Origin: Ottelia alismoides
Taxonomy: Eukaryota; Streptophyta; Magnoliopsida; Alismatales; Hydrocharitaceae
DNA: 64,000 nucleotides
Direction of reading: 5' to 3'
NCBI GenBank assembly: GCA_037367405.1
Contig: JAZKJV010010627.1
Location: forward strand, 1,178,001-1,242,000
A program made the translations under genes and the position numbers. Positions 30,682 through 44,028 of this stretch are shown here, piece by piece (positions within the stretch are counted from its first letter, which is position 1; each line of letters opens with the position of its first letter). Below the pieces are notes generated by a model. That model saw nothing but the letters and a program-made list of their open reading frames with translations, was not told the origin of the DNA and did not search any database.

Positions 30682-33213
30682 TGAAGGCTAGGGTTTAGGC
30701 CTTAACGTATGACGGAAACGTGAATATCACATCATATGCGATCCAGAATAACTAGTCATACTAATCGCTCAGGGTAACAGAATTTAAAATTTAAAGCGAT
30801 GAAACCACATGATTCGAGAACACTTCTCTCAACATTTCATCAAGACCGCATAGAAAATATAGGAATACCTCTTGAAGCGTGGTTGCGATCGAAGTCTCTA
30901 AAGTAAGAGACTGCCTGTCTCAAGTCTGATAAGAGAGGGGAGACGCTTGCGAGCGAGTTGATGAGACGTGCGCTTCTCGCAATCCAAAATGAAGATCCAA
31001 GCAATGAACCCCCTAATTTTATCTCACGAAACATGAGATCTTCACGTGCAAGGGGCACTGAGGAAGATTGAGATCCACAAGCGGTCGAAGCGACGACACG
31101 ACGGCATAGCGACGAGGGCCAGTCTCTTCAGGTCAAGAGGTGGATGACCGGTCTTGAGAGAGGGGGCATGTGATGAGAATGAGAGGGAGAGAGAGCTTGC
31201 AAATTATGTTATGGAAAGAAAAGCTATGATTGCCTCTTCTTTTAGAATATTTTGGAAGTCCATGCATCACAATCCACATGCCACACAAAATCAATGATTG
31301 AGATTAATTTATATTTTCATTCAATGGCCATGATTTTATTGTACAAATTTAACAATAATTAATTCAATTTAATATATTAAATAATTATCAATATAATTTA
31401 ATTCAATCAAATCAATACATATAGAAGGATTAGGAAAGAGGAAAAGCTCCTTCCAATTAGGGGGCGACCACCTTGATTTAGAACTCAAGGGTGGTCGTCT
31501 ACCCTCCCTATATGGAAGGTGCTTTCCATCTTCCAATTATGTGAGATCATGTCTCTCAAATAATCCTTCATTATTTGCAACAACTTTTATTGCAAATTAA
31601 TTCACAAAAGTAATTCCAAATTATTTTGTGAAAATTTCAATCATTTCATTGAAAATATGAATCATATTCATACATCGAAAATAAAATGTAATTGTATTTT
31701 CAATTAATTGTCCAATGTGAATCCAATTCACATCAACATTTAATTTGTAAAGAGTATTTACAAATAGCTATCTCTAATATAGTAAGAATCTAATTCATAA
31801 TATATATGATTAATATGGATACTACTATCCATATTATTCATATCCATGATAACTAAATCATATTTAATTGTCTTGGATCATCATTCTCATGCATCTAAAT
31901 AATATGAATCATGTTCACATTATTCATGATAATTAAATCACATTTAATTACCAATTTCTCAATGCTCAGATATACAATTAAACAATGGAATTATTCTTGA
32001 ACTCTTTCAAGAATAATATTTTTTCTCTGCAGATATTTGGAGATAAGGACAAGGCGATTGTACCTTCCACGTATAGTGACTTAGATATTGAGATCATATC
32101 TCAAGTCCAGATCTCTGGGACCTCTCATATATGCTTAATTAAATCAAAATCATAAATTTAATCTTCTCATTGCATCTGAATCATATTCAGATCAATGTCC
32201 AACACTTGGACTAAGATTAGATTACTTCTCTATCAAGAGGAGTCACCAAAATTCAAACCTTTTTCATTACACCCTCAAAATGGAAATGTCACGATTATAC
32301 AATCGTTTATGATCACATCACCCTCGAGTATACCTAATACCCATACATCCTGCATATTAGAAGACCTTGAATAAACCCGAAGTATAAGATCACTTTTATA
32401 TTTCTTCTTCAGGGTTTTATCATTAAGATTCTCATTCGGTCATTGGAGGTTGGTATCGATCATATGCTTTCCAAAAGCATATATCATACCTACAAGTTCT
32501 TGTCATGCTTCCAAAGCAAGACAACCATGCATGGAATTTGATTGGTCCCAATACCTCATGAGTGATCTCATGTCTTCCGATTCAATAGTGAATATGCATG
32601 ATCCCTTTGAGAGAGCGTATCACTCATATGCCCTCATATGCACATCAGCTCACTAGTGTATAGACCTTGATTAGGTCATCAACCTGTCAGTCTACCAAGT
32701 GAACATACTTAGACATATAGTAATATATTTGTCTCTGGTCAGAGGATGCATTCCTACATCATGATAGTATACGACATAGATCTTGGTTATATCAATCTCG
32801 TTAAGTCACTCTTTAACCTAACTTATTGACAACTTCGAATCTCAATTTCTATGAAGAGGACCTGCATCAAGAGATCATTCACATATCAACCTTTAGAGAA
32901 GGATTGACATCTCCTTCTCATGCTGGAGATCATCTCTTTATAATCATTTGACGGTGCTTGATGAATTCTCAATCTAACTCCTTAGATATCATTCAAGCAC
33001 CCGTCTCTATGATTCAACCATTGAATCAACAAATGTATGATCATTAATATGGCCATGGTATATAATCCTAATTGTACTGAGGAACCTTATAGTGCATTCA
33101 TTCATTTAAACTCAGACAAGGAGTAAAGTAAATCAATAACTTCCATTGATATATCAAAGATTATGATAACATTTATTTCAGAAATGGTTTGCCTCAGGCT
33201 CGCATGACTAACA
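30682..33213 (-). repeat. probable solo LTR of family R, minus orientation
   Basis: On the minus strand it begins TGTTAGTCATGCGAGCC (33213) and ends CTAAACCCTAGCCTTCA (30682): TG...CA ends, 2,532 bp. The flanks are CATTA (30677-30681) and CACTA (33214-33218), four of five matching, as expected for a target duplication of a solo LTR. The 30682 end is confirmed by a second copy with the same end at 59591. There is no PBS next to it. A TATA-like TTCTAAAAGAAGAGG lies on the minus strand near 31240. No genes inside. Confidence 0.6.
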
Positions 33214-36042
33214 CACTAATTATATCTCTGTGAAGAGAATGCGACTAAATTTTCATGCATAAATCCAGAGTTGAACAAAGGAACATGAGCAATTAATCAG
33301 TTTAGCCTAGGTAATAAATATCTATTTGAGCGAGTAATGAATGTGATTTACGTCAAGAAGATGCAACATCACTTAATGTAATGCATGCTCTTTTATTTGG
33401 TTTTCAAATGCATATATATATATATATGATAGCAAAATGATGCGAATGCACATAAAATAGTATAATGCACAAATAAACACTCACTATGTTCCTTATTAAT
33501 TAACTGCATAGCTTCAATAATTAATATAAAATCAATTCAATGATTGGATCAATTAACAAGCTCCAAACAATCAATTAGGTCAAAGTGTCACTTTTTTTGT
33601 ACTTAATATGATTAACATCTTAATAATGCCTCAAATAATTATCTAATTAGGAATTAATTGTCCAATATTTTTTTCAAATTTCCCAATCATGTTAAAATGA
33701 TTTAATGCTAATCTAGGTGTTTAAAAGAGCATCAAATAATATGAAGATCAATTTTTAGGCACAATAGAGGAGCTAGAAAGATAATGTATATTCTCTGAAA
33801 TTTAACACATGGAATATTAGTTAAATTAGGAAATTAGTATACCAAATCAAAGAGAATTAAATTATTTTTGAAATCAAATCAATTTCACTTATAATGTATT
33901 TATGGCTCACCAATTATTCAACAATCGATGCAGGGGTATGGATGCAATAAAAACTTAATTTAAAAACACAATTTCTATTACAAATAGGTCCAAACAGGGA
34001 CTAAAATGTAAATACATAAAACCACTTGGGTGTAAGAATAAATTGTCCAACATGGGGACTTATCTGTAATATCAAAAATCTGGTGGGGGTCTTATGCAAA
34101 ATACCCCGCCTCACGTGCTTCAGGAGCACGACATGAGAGTCGGGCGGAGGCTCGGTGCGCCTGGAGGCTCGGTGCGCCTGGAGGCTCGGGATGTACGACG
34201 TGCTCTGGAGCCTCGGTGCTGGTTCGGACGACCTAGACCTAAGGCTTGAAGCGGTGCTTCGATGTGGTAACATGGAAGCTCCTACACCATAGGATGGACG
34301 CCGGTCGAAGTTGATCAAACGACCACTGCTGCTCAAGTTCTTCCCTTCCTCCTCGTGCGCTAGCGCTCAGTTGTGCTCCGACAAAGGCCAATTAGCTCCT
34401 CCATACTCCTCTCGATCAATGCAAGGTCCAGAATGTTCCTCCTTTGCCAAACGAAGGTTGTCAAGGGCCAAACTGGAGGAGGAAACTTCTGTAGAGGCCG
34501 GTTGATGAAGGACCTCCAGCGAAGAAGTTCGAGATCGAAGCACCGATGCGTTCTCTGATCAATGAGGAATCAAATGTTCCTGCATGTGTTAGATACTAAT
34601 CCAAAACACTAGGGGAAGTCCCGGGATACTGGAGAAGGTCAGAGGACGAGAAGAAGTGGAGTGAGTTTGGGCCCCTCGTCTTGTAAATGAGGTTCGAAGA
34701 TCTAGATGGAAGGAGTGGTCTAGAGGTTGTCAAAGTGATTTGGTTGCTCTACGAGGATCAGTGAGCCACCGGAAAGATGCTGAAGTGATCAGATGAATGA
34801 AATATGAAGTGTGTGTGCAGATAGCATGGAGAAAAGTCAAAGAAACAAAGATTGAGAGCTTACCTGAGATCTGGAGGAAAACGATGAAGACGAAGATGGG
34901 ATGAACACGGGCATGGGTTGGAGCAGAAGATGCTCCAGTTGTCGCTTGATGTCCCAAGATAGAGGACAAAGCTCAAGCAACATACAAGGGATGCAACTTA
35001 TCCTAAGAAGCTAAGGATCTCACTGGATCTTGATCTCTGTCGTCACTCCCTCTTGTTTCGTGAAATCTCTGTCATAGTAAGGTGGAGGAGGCTAGGAGAT
35101 TGGCTTGCAAAGTGGCGGATAATGATTGATGGAGAAGGAGATGGTCTTTTGAGGTGGTGGAGGTTGCTCTCCAGGTTGTTGAAATGCGGTGGTTTCAACC
35201 ACCGCTAGGAAGGGCATGTGAGGAAGAGGATGGCAACGGGAAGTCACGCGAAGAAGATGGATGGAAAAGGAAGAGATAGGTGCTGAGGGTTGGGTTGATG
35301 GCCACATGAGATGGCCGGAGAAAATGGGGAAAGTTAGGGAAGTTGTTGCTTCGTATCATTTCGAGGAAGTGGAGCTGGAGGTTGGGGACGACTCCCTAAC
35401 CGTCTGATGAAGATCAGCTAAATGAGCAAAGGGTGTGAAATAATGGTTAGGATGTACCTGATCTAGGTGATCAAACAACTGGAAATAGAGCGCAAGTGGA
35501 CAGTAACTGTCATTGACCCTGGCCGATCTGACGGCCACGGATACTAGGCGGGTTCAAATAAAGGGCCAGTACGTGTAATTACCTGATTGGGCCACATGGC
35601 TAGTTGTAAAATTCTAGATGCCTAAAAATAATAAAAAAATCAATAAGAAATAATTATGTGTTGAATTAGGAAAACATTCAACATGAAAGTTGTAGATCTT
35701 TTGATAATCATGTAGAACTCAAAGTGATGTTATATCATTTATACATAGTATTATTTTTGTAAATATTTTTAAGGTATTAAAAATACTTGTTTTATTTTTT
35801 AGATTAGTTTTTATCTATGTTTTAATGTTAAATTAAAATTATAATATTAAACTAATTTTATTTAATTTTATTAATAAAGAAACATATGAAAGAAATGGCA
35901 CAATAATGTATTTATATATATATATACTTAATGTTAACTAATTACAATAGGTTAACTGTTAAGTTAAGTTAATTATTAATCATTGTTAATGAATTTCTTA
36001 AGTAAAAGGGATAATAAATATAAATAAATATGACATTTATCA
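33214..36042 (-). repeat. 3' LTR of Athila-type element H1 (minus strand), outer end truncated or diverged
   Basis: It aligns in order with the E1 LTR: TGAAGAG/TCCAGAGTTGAACA near 33240-33280, ACAAATAGGTCC near 33978, the CTGGAGGCTCGG core (34147-34190), AACATGAAAGTTGTAGATC (35679), and the TTATCA end at 36042. That end abuts a minus-strand polypurine tract (CCCCATATAC on +, 36043-36052). It lacks roughly the first 80 bp seen at the E1 LTR terminus. No credible gene; the ORFs in the GC-rich core are LTR sequence. Confidence 0.65.
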
Positions 36043-37231
36043 CCCCATATACTTTAGCTTTGCTCGTCCTCGAGCAAATAAAGATGTAATAAGTTAGTTG
36101 ATCCCCTGATTGTGCATATGTATATACAAGATTTGATTAAATCAGAACTCTTGGTTTTAATGATCCTAAAATTCTAAGCTGAATCATGTCTTAATCAGAA
36201 GGAATTCAACTTCTCTAATCATCAGACTCTCTATGAATACGTAAATATAAGAGATATGGCATTTTAGTGTTGACTGCATTTACTAGAGTTGAGTCGAAGC
36301 GTCACCCAAGGTTCTAGTCCAAGAGACTCTCCTAAGGACTCAATCCTCAATATTAGAGAATAAATCTGTTCTTGCATTCAATCCATTGTCTCTTTAGTTG
36401 TCAGACTTGAATGGGTAGATGGAAGGCCAACAAATGGAGGGAATAGGGTTGAGTCTTTTTTTCTTTCCTCTCAATGGAACAAGGACCCTCTCGAGTGCTT
36501 TATGTAACTCAACACATATATTTTTTAGTTGTTGATCAGTGTGTCTGTCAAAAGAGGTCGAGTTGCATGCACTTAGCCTACGATGTTGGTCCAAGTGAAC
36601 ACTTAAAAGGTTGAGAGCGCTTGCCTTTGGTGGTCTCTTTGATTTTGACTTTGTAATATAAGAGCTTATCATTAGTTTTTCATTGTTTTTTCTTTTTGGA
36701 TAGTTCCATTGCTTTTACCAAAAACTAGCGTGCACTGATCAATATTTTTATTAATTTCATCTTACCTGGGCACTTAGGTAAATATAAAGAGATTAATATG
36801 AGAATATTATTCTCGTACTGGCTAAATTGTTGACACTCATGTTTCATGAAGCTTTCCTTGATTTTATCCCATCCGCAAGTATCATTAAGTCAGGTCCAAA
36901 TTCAAATCTCCCATCCCAATTCCTCACGTGAAATCTCAACTCATCTCGTCATTTGTGAGGTGTTGGTCATATTCTTCATAATAGAGACTAAGTATGCAAT
37001 ATACTGCACATATCTTTCAAACTAGGGAAGTATGAATTATTAAGTCTTAATCCCTGATGGTAAGAATGGTCAACTTTGAATCGCAGGACCTCATAAATCG
37101 AGTGTTATGAATTTCATAGGCTGTGTGTGAATGTGAAGGCGTCAAGGATAAAACCATTTATTAGTTAGTATTTTTGCTTGAATTTTAACTCTTTTTTATA
37201 TTTTATTTTTAAATATTTTTATTATATATAT
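36043..37231 (-). other. H1 non-coding region between pol and 3' LTR
   Basis: It begins at the polypurine tract and shares its first ~700 bp (TTTAGTGTTGACTGC, CAATCCTCAA, CTCTTTAGTTG) with the interiors of E1 (about 40530-41270), E2 (48580-49300) and 60086-60650. It is the part of Athila that the LARD-like elements have kept. No protein domain. Confidence 0.55.
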
Positions 37232-37860
37232 TTAGCTGTTGATTTGCTTCGATCTGAATATTCTAGTTGTGACTTCATGTAGTTCATTCTGGAATGGAAT
37301 CAACTTATGTACTTCGCAGAAGAAAATCTGCTCAACATGGATTAAATGTTTATTAATGTCAACAAAGTGTTTCAATAGGTGTCCATTTACTAAGAAAGAG
37401 CGTGCACCATCTTGGAGATCAGATATCTCAACACTACCATTGTTGTGCATTTCTTTCACCAAATAGGGTCATGTCCATTTAGATTTCAGCTTTCCATGAA
37501 AGACCTTTAACTTTACGTTGAACAACCATACCTTCTGTCCCAGGACAAAGTTCTTAATCCGAATATGGTTGTCATGCCATTTCTTAACCTTGTCCTTGTA
37601 AATCACACTATTATTATACACACAGTTGTTGGTCTCTATGAGCTCATTGGCATCAAAGTCTCTACATAACTTTCCTAAGTGACAACTCCAATTAATCTTC
37701 TTAATTTCCCACTCAGACTTGTGAATCAATTCAACGGGAAAATGACATGGCTTACTATATATCATCCTAAATGGAGAAGTGCCGAGCGGTGTCTTATAGG
37801 TCATCTTGTAGGCCCATAGAACATGTTCTAATAACTGATACCAATTCTTCCTATCAGGAT
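37232..37860 (-). pseudogene. Athila H1 integrase C-terminal part
   Basis: The minus strand from 37860 down reads NPDRKNWYQLLEHVLWAYK, then YKTPLGTSPFRMIYSKPCHF, WHDNHIRIKNFVLGQKVWLF and, after one frame break, SVEISDLQDGARSFLVNGHL. These are the integrase core end and C-terminal module of Athila elements. It is the direct continuation of 57089-59500: E1 inserted within a codon-continuous part of integrase, and the 5-bp duplication is AGGAT (37856-37860) / AGGAC (57089-57093). Confidence 0.85.
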
Positions 37861-40520
37861 TGATGAGTCCTCAATCGGCTAAAATAACATGCACTCGTTG
37901 TAGCATGGGCCAATCAACAATCACTCAAAACCAAGAGAAGATCTCCATGAAGAGATCTTGGCTTGAATTTATACATGGGCAAGTCTAGGGTCAAACACAG
38001 GGACACGGGCTATAATATAATTAATTAAGTTCTAATATCTATGTTAAATGATCACTAAACTATCCAGGTCAAAGATACACAATACACACAAGACAAGTGC
38101 AACAAGTGACATATGGATGAAATGCATTTTTTCTTTAATAGATTTCTAATGCATGTTAAATAATTACAAAATAAATAGAATGATACTAAACAAACACATG
38201 CATGAGAGTACATAATTTATGCCCTTAAAATTACATCAAAACTCAAGCAACAATTAGCATAAAGATCGGGATCCAATTTTGTGCATTAATCAGAAGCCAA
38301 GTTACATTTATATAAAGGAGAACACTTTTATGATCTCTGATAAATAGATCATTAATTAAATATCAAATCATAAAAACTAAGCATTATATATTAAAGAGAA
38401 TTAAACAAGCTTCGTAATGTAACTGAAATCACATCAATTGGATATCACATGCTTAAGCTATTTGACATGCAAGCCAAGGACATAACTACAAATAAAAAGA
38501 ACATAAAAACATTACAAATAGGTCCCTATCAAATATAAAAAATCAGCTATTCAGTTTATTGAAAACCCCCTAGCAGGGGTATTTCTATAATTTTGGATAA
38601 ATGGCGGGGTTGACTGCAATTTATATAGACCTGCACACAGCGTACACGCACGGTCCAGGCTCGGATAGCGGGCTGTGGCTCAGGCCACTTGGAATCATTT
38701 GGTGCTTCGGTTAGTGCGAAGGGTCCGAACCTACAGGCTCGAGGTGCATTGAAGTGGACTCAATTGGGCCATTGGATTATCCCTGATTGGGGCTCATCCA
38801 ACGGAACTTGTACATTGGTACTCCACGATGTCCTTCATCTTGCGGCAGCGAGAATGGGTCTCCGACGAGCTCTACATGGTGCCCCCTCCTCACTTTCTGA
38901 AGATCTCCCCACCTCCGTGGAGGTCAGAGGAGGTCGCTAGATTTTTGGAGATGGCTCGACTATCATTGAAACTCGTTGTCGAAGGAATCATCATCAGAGT
39001 AGAATATCGAGCTCAGAGGAGCTCCAGAATTCCTATCATTGTATTGTAATGCCTGCATGTATTAGAAATGATAACGAAACATGTGTGCTTTGGGTTGGTG
39101 AGGTGAGTGAGAGCCTAAGCATGCGGAAGAGTGGAGGCTAGATGGGTTCTTCCTCGATAACGGGGGAAGAAAGGAGGTAGAGCATAAGGAGATCTTGGAG
39201 AAGGGACAAAGTGATCAAATCCTCCAACGTACATCAATGAAGCATGGTGAAGGTTAAGGGATGAAAAGATCGATGTACAATCTATGAAAAATCAAGGAAC
39301 CTAAAAAGAAACAAAGTCTAATTAATATACCTTGAAGCTAAGACACCGGAGATGGAACATGTTGGCTTGTGCTTGAGTCTGAAGATGGCCTCTTGGTCAT
39401 CGCTTAATCTCCCCAGTCGGAGGAGAAAGCTTAAATGGCCGAGCTAATCGGTCGTGGCATGGCAGTTCACCATAGGTTGAATCAGAAGCTGATCTCCGTC
39501 TTCGCTCCAACATACCATCCATTCCCTATCACAGAGTGAATGGGAGGACTGGGAGTTGCTTATTGCAAGGATGGACAACCATGATAGGAGGCGAAGATGG
39601 AGGATTTGAATAGGAACATTATGGCGGTTCGAGTGGTTTTTACGGATGTTTCGACCGCTGCCATCGGTAGGGAAGTTAGATTTAGGAGGAGGTTAGGAAT
39701 ATGGCATGGGTCATGTGAGTTAGGGGAAGGAGTTAAGGTCGCCAGTTGGTCGGAGGAACTACTAAAGAGGTAGGGATAATATGAAAAGATTGAGAGGTTT
39801 GGCAGTTCATACTGCCTGGTGATGAGGGACCTGGAGGTTGAAGATAAGGCCCAACCGTATGACAAATGATCAGACAATCACCATTTGGGCAGAACTGGCA
39901 GTTAGGATGGAGTTGATCCGAGCTGAGCCTGCAGCTGAAAATAAGGCATCAATGAATGGTTGGGATTGAACTGTTCAAACGCATCTGACGGTTGAGAGAG
40001 AAGCATGTGGCTCAATGGGAGCAGGTCACATGGAGCGCCAGGATTGGGCCACATGGCCCAATCGAAAACCAGATAAAGGAATGAATACATAAAAATTCCA
40101 AAATAAATAATTAAAAGCAAAACAAAAAAATATTCAACATGACAGTTGTAGATCACGTTGAGATCTACAACTTTCATGTATAACTCAAAGAGAAAATAAG
40201 TCAACTATATACATGAAGTATTTTTGCAAGCAATTTAAAGTATTGAATTACTTATTTTCATTTCCTTTCTTATTTTTTGGGTTTTTATTTTATAAATTAT
40301 GTTTAACTAATTATACAAAATATTAAACTAATTTTTATTAGATTTTTAATAAATAAATAAACACAAAAAACAATAGCATAATAATAGGATAATTAGTATG
40401 CAATAGTTATAGCTCAATATTTATTAGTTAATTAATGTTAATTATTACTGGATTTTATTGGCTTTCTTAAGCTAGAGAGATAATATATATACATGAAGTA
40501 GATGAATATGGAATTCATCA
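37861..40520 (-). repeat. E1 3' LTR (left)
   Basis: It begins TGATGAGTCC and ends GAATTCATCA. It is followed by CCTCCTATAT (minus strand ATATAGGAGG), the polypurine tract. It is colinear with 44029-45588 plus 54644-57088 (for example the 38680-38960 block matches 44860-45140). Confidence 0.8.
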
Positions 40521-43500
40521 CCTCCTATATTTAAGCTATGCTCGTCCTCCAGCTAATAAATATAGAATCAATTAGAGAGTTAGATTAATCAGTGAATTCT
40601 CTAACATGTGATTGTGAAAAGACAAGGCTAAAAAAACTAAAACATTTAGTTTTAAAGATCCTAAGACTCTAAACTAAACATGGTCCTAACCAAAAGGAAT
40701 TCAACTCCTCTAATCATCAGACTCTCAATGTGTGTGTGTATGTGTATAGTAAGAAGTATGATACTAATGTGTTGACTGCATTCACAAGAGTAAAGTCGAA
40801 ATTTCACCTAAAGTTCCAATACAAAAGATTCTCCTAAAGACCCAATCCTCAACACTAGGGATTTAATCTAGTCTTGCTTCAATCCATCGTCTCTTTAGTT
40901 TATCAGACTTTAAAATGTGGATGATAGGTTAGATAATGGAGGAAGTAAGATGATGTCATTTCTTTTCTCCCTCTCATTGGAACAGGTCTCTCAAGTTCCT
41001 TTTAACTCAACACAATTTATTTTTATTTGTCAATCAGTGCATCTGTTAAAAGAAGTTGATTCGTATGTACTTGTTTTCCTGGGAATGCATCGGGTTGTGT
41101 CTCTTTTGAGTATCTAATATACTTTCTACACCTAGACTTATATCGCTTACGATGTAGAGCCCTTTTTGAGTTACTAGCCCGACTCATAAAAGCCTAATAT
41201 TTTGGTCCAACTAGACACTTAAAGGTTGGGAGCTCTTGCCTTTGGTGTTAGCTCATATGAATGTCAATTTGTAATGCTTTTAGCTTTTCTTTTCATCATT
41301 ATTTTCCTTTCTTTTCTTTTTGGCTAGATCCACTACTTTTATCAAGGATTGGCACACACTGATCGATAAATTAATTTAATAATATCACACCTCCGCACTT
41401 AGGTTTAAGCGAAAAGACTAGTATGAGAACCGTGTCCCATACTGGCTAAGATGCTGATGCTCAGGTTTCATGAAGCCTTCATTAATCTCATCCCATCCTT
41501 AAATATCATAAAATCAAGTCCAAACTTGAATCTCAAATCTCAGTTCCTCAAGTGAAACTTCAACTCATCTCAATCACGAATGCAATCGTACATGTGAATG
41601 ATGGTCATAATCTTTAAGGAGATTAAGCACACAATATAGCACATGGATCTTTCTAACTAGGGGAGTTTGAATTATTAAGTTTAAGACCCTAATGATTAAG
41701 ATAGGTTAACTCTAAGTCCTTAGACCTCATCAACCATGTGTTAGTGATCTCAATAAGCCTTGAGTGCAAAGTGAAAGTGTCAGGTAAGAACATAAATTAA
41801 TAAGTTAATGTTTTTGTGAATTTATTTTATAAAATTTTAGCTTCTTTAGAGAAATAATGACTGACCTAAACTCATATGACTAGTTGCATCTCAGACAACT
41901 ACCTGTGTTACTTCAAGACAGTCCCATACACACTGTCTTTTAACCACCCACTCTGCTAAGGGAGATCGTAGTACCCTCATTGAAAAGTGGCTAATCATTT
42001 TTAGTACTTAGAATTGATATTAATTTATAATTTTTTTCTATTTTTTACTAATTTTTGAACAAGGTTTGAAAGTTAGGCTTGTTTAAAAACAATTCAATTT
42101 ACACCCTTAAAGTTGAAAACAATTTGAACAACTTTTTACAAACCTTATCACATAATTATAAATTTTCCAAACATTTTACAAAGATTTTCAAAATAAGTAA
42201 AACCCTATTTTTCAAACCTAAGTAAAATATTTTTCAAGATGTCACGTATATATAAATTTTCTAAAATAATTTACAAATGATTTTTCAAAACAAGTAAACA
42301 CATATTTTTACAAACCATGAAAAACATTTTTTGAAAACCATGTCAAATAGGTACATACAATTTTTCCAAATCATTTTCAAATTATTTTTACAAAATCATT
42401 TCCGAATAATACGATACCCGTAGCCCAAAAACTTTTGAAAATTTTAAAATGTGAGCTATGGCTAAAATATATATGAAATATATACGATACACCCCCTATA
42501 CTTAGCTGGTGCTATGTCCTCATAGCACAAAGTGATATGAGTCCATAGTTCATACTAAATATGAGGATATATACAACAACTGAATCAAGAATATAGGGTG
42601 TATGTGTGAATGAAAAGAATAAATTAGTGGAATACAGGGACTCAGGTCTCCTATACTTAAGATGATAATTAACTTAAGTAAAAGATATGATAAAAATAAG
42701 GAACCCGAGGTGAATAATTAGAGACAACTTGGTTTCCCCATATACTTAGGCTGAAAAGTAGTCCAAGTATTCAGATAAAAAAAGCTAAGGACGGAGAAAC
42801 TGGGACACATTAGGGTTAACTGAATCTACTTAGAAGACATAATCTCAAGAGATGTGAAATAAAGTTTGAGGGACTTTGGGAGAGATAAAAAAACACGATC
42901 AAGAACAAGCAAAACCAATTGATTCACCAACATAAACATGAAGACCACAATGTATGGTCAAGTTATCTTGTCTCTTTTTTGGTGATAATGCACAAGTTTA
43001 AGCCCATTACGAGCATGTTTAAGTAGGATTTGGGCTCTATCCTATGGATACGTCCTCCTCTCTCAACATTCAGAATATACCTGCAAAAAGTGAGGGGTTT
43101 GCTCTCCCAATACAAGGTGAATTTTAACTCCATTTTTATTAAGTCAACTTACATTAACCGTCCTAGTTTTAGAGATTAGATTATCATTGATTGCTTATAT
43201 GAGCACATAAATCATTGTCTACCAGCTAATCCCATTTCCTTTGAATTTCCTAAATCATAAATCTAAGGAGGATTTGAGAAAAAGCCAAATGCATATGAGA
43301 AATCATGATGCATGCTCATGTTCAGAGATACTTATCATGACTCAGGCTCTTTCCATGAATATGTGAGACTAAATGAAAATTAATATTTAAATATATGCAA
43401 TCGATGAAAAACTACACCTATTCATGAGTTCTATTAGTAGGATAAGAATCAATTTATTTTGGACTAGGTTGAACGTAGATTAAGTGTGTGTCATGAATCT

Positions 43501-44028
43501 TAGAGATATGTGAATCTAGTGAGATGGAGTTAGTGTGTCTTAATTTACGATTCAAGCATATAAAAGATCATTACCTAAGGTAGCTCTAGGAGCCACGTGT
43601 CTGAACCCTAAATCAAGCACTCATGTTGAGTCCCACCAAAATAAGGGTAAAACAGACTTAACACATAAAACGATAATGTCCAAGTCCATATACAAATAAC
43701 ATAATCCACTTAATAATCAAAGCAACTTGATAAACTTCAAGATTTAGAAGGGGTCACTTACATCGCCTCTCAGCTAAACTTCAAACCTAAGCACCAATCT
43801 TCATAGGTCTCCAAGCATACTCGAATCTACGGGCCCCGACATAAAAGAGAAATGGTTAAAAAGAGATCAAAGAATTATCAAGTTAACAAACATCACAATA
43901 AATAAAAAAACAACGCATCAAAACAATGTAAACAACTTTGATCTAAATAATAAATGATCAACTTAACATAAATATTAAGTCAAAATTAATTATATTAATG
44001 AAGTCGTTTCCCCAGCAACGACGCCATC
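40521..44028 (-). other. E1 interior, non-coding
   Basis: About 3.5 kb with no gag, protease, reverse transcriptase or integrase motif in any frame. It shares order and sequence with the E2 interior (48574-51682), for example GTTGACTGCATTCAC, CTACTTTTA-CAAG-TTGGC, CCACCCACTCTGCTAAGGG and AGCATG near the PBS. It contains several CCCCCTATACTTA motifs (42491, 42650, 42734). The minus-strand PBS TGGCGTCGTTGCTGGG is at 44011-44026. Confidence 0.7.
44011..44026 (-). promoter_or_regulatory. E1 primer binding site
   Basis: The minus strand reads TGGCGTCGTTGCTGGG, the tRNA-Asp-type site usual in Athila elements (TGGCGCCGTTG...), three bases from the LTR. Confidence 0.75.

Noticed and set aside
34140..34200. 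GGCTCGGTGCGCCT tandem copies as a satellite
   Set aside because: Only about two and a half 17-bp units inside an LTR core that has scattered GGCTCGG words in all family members.
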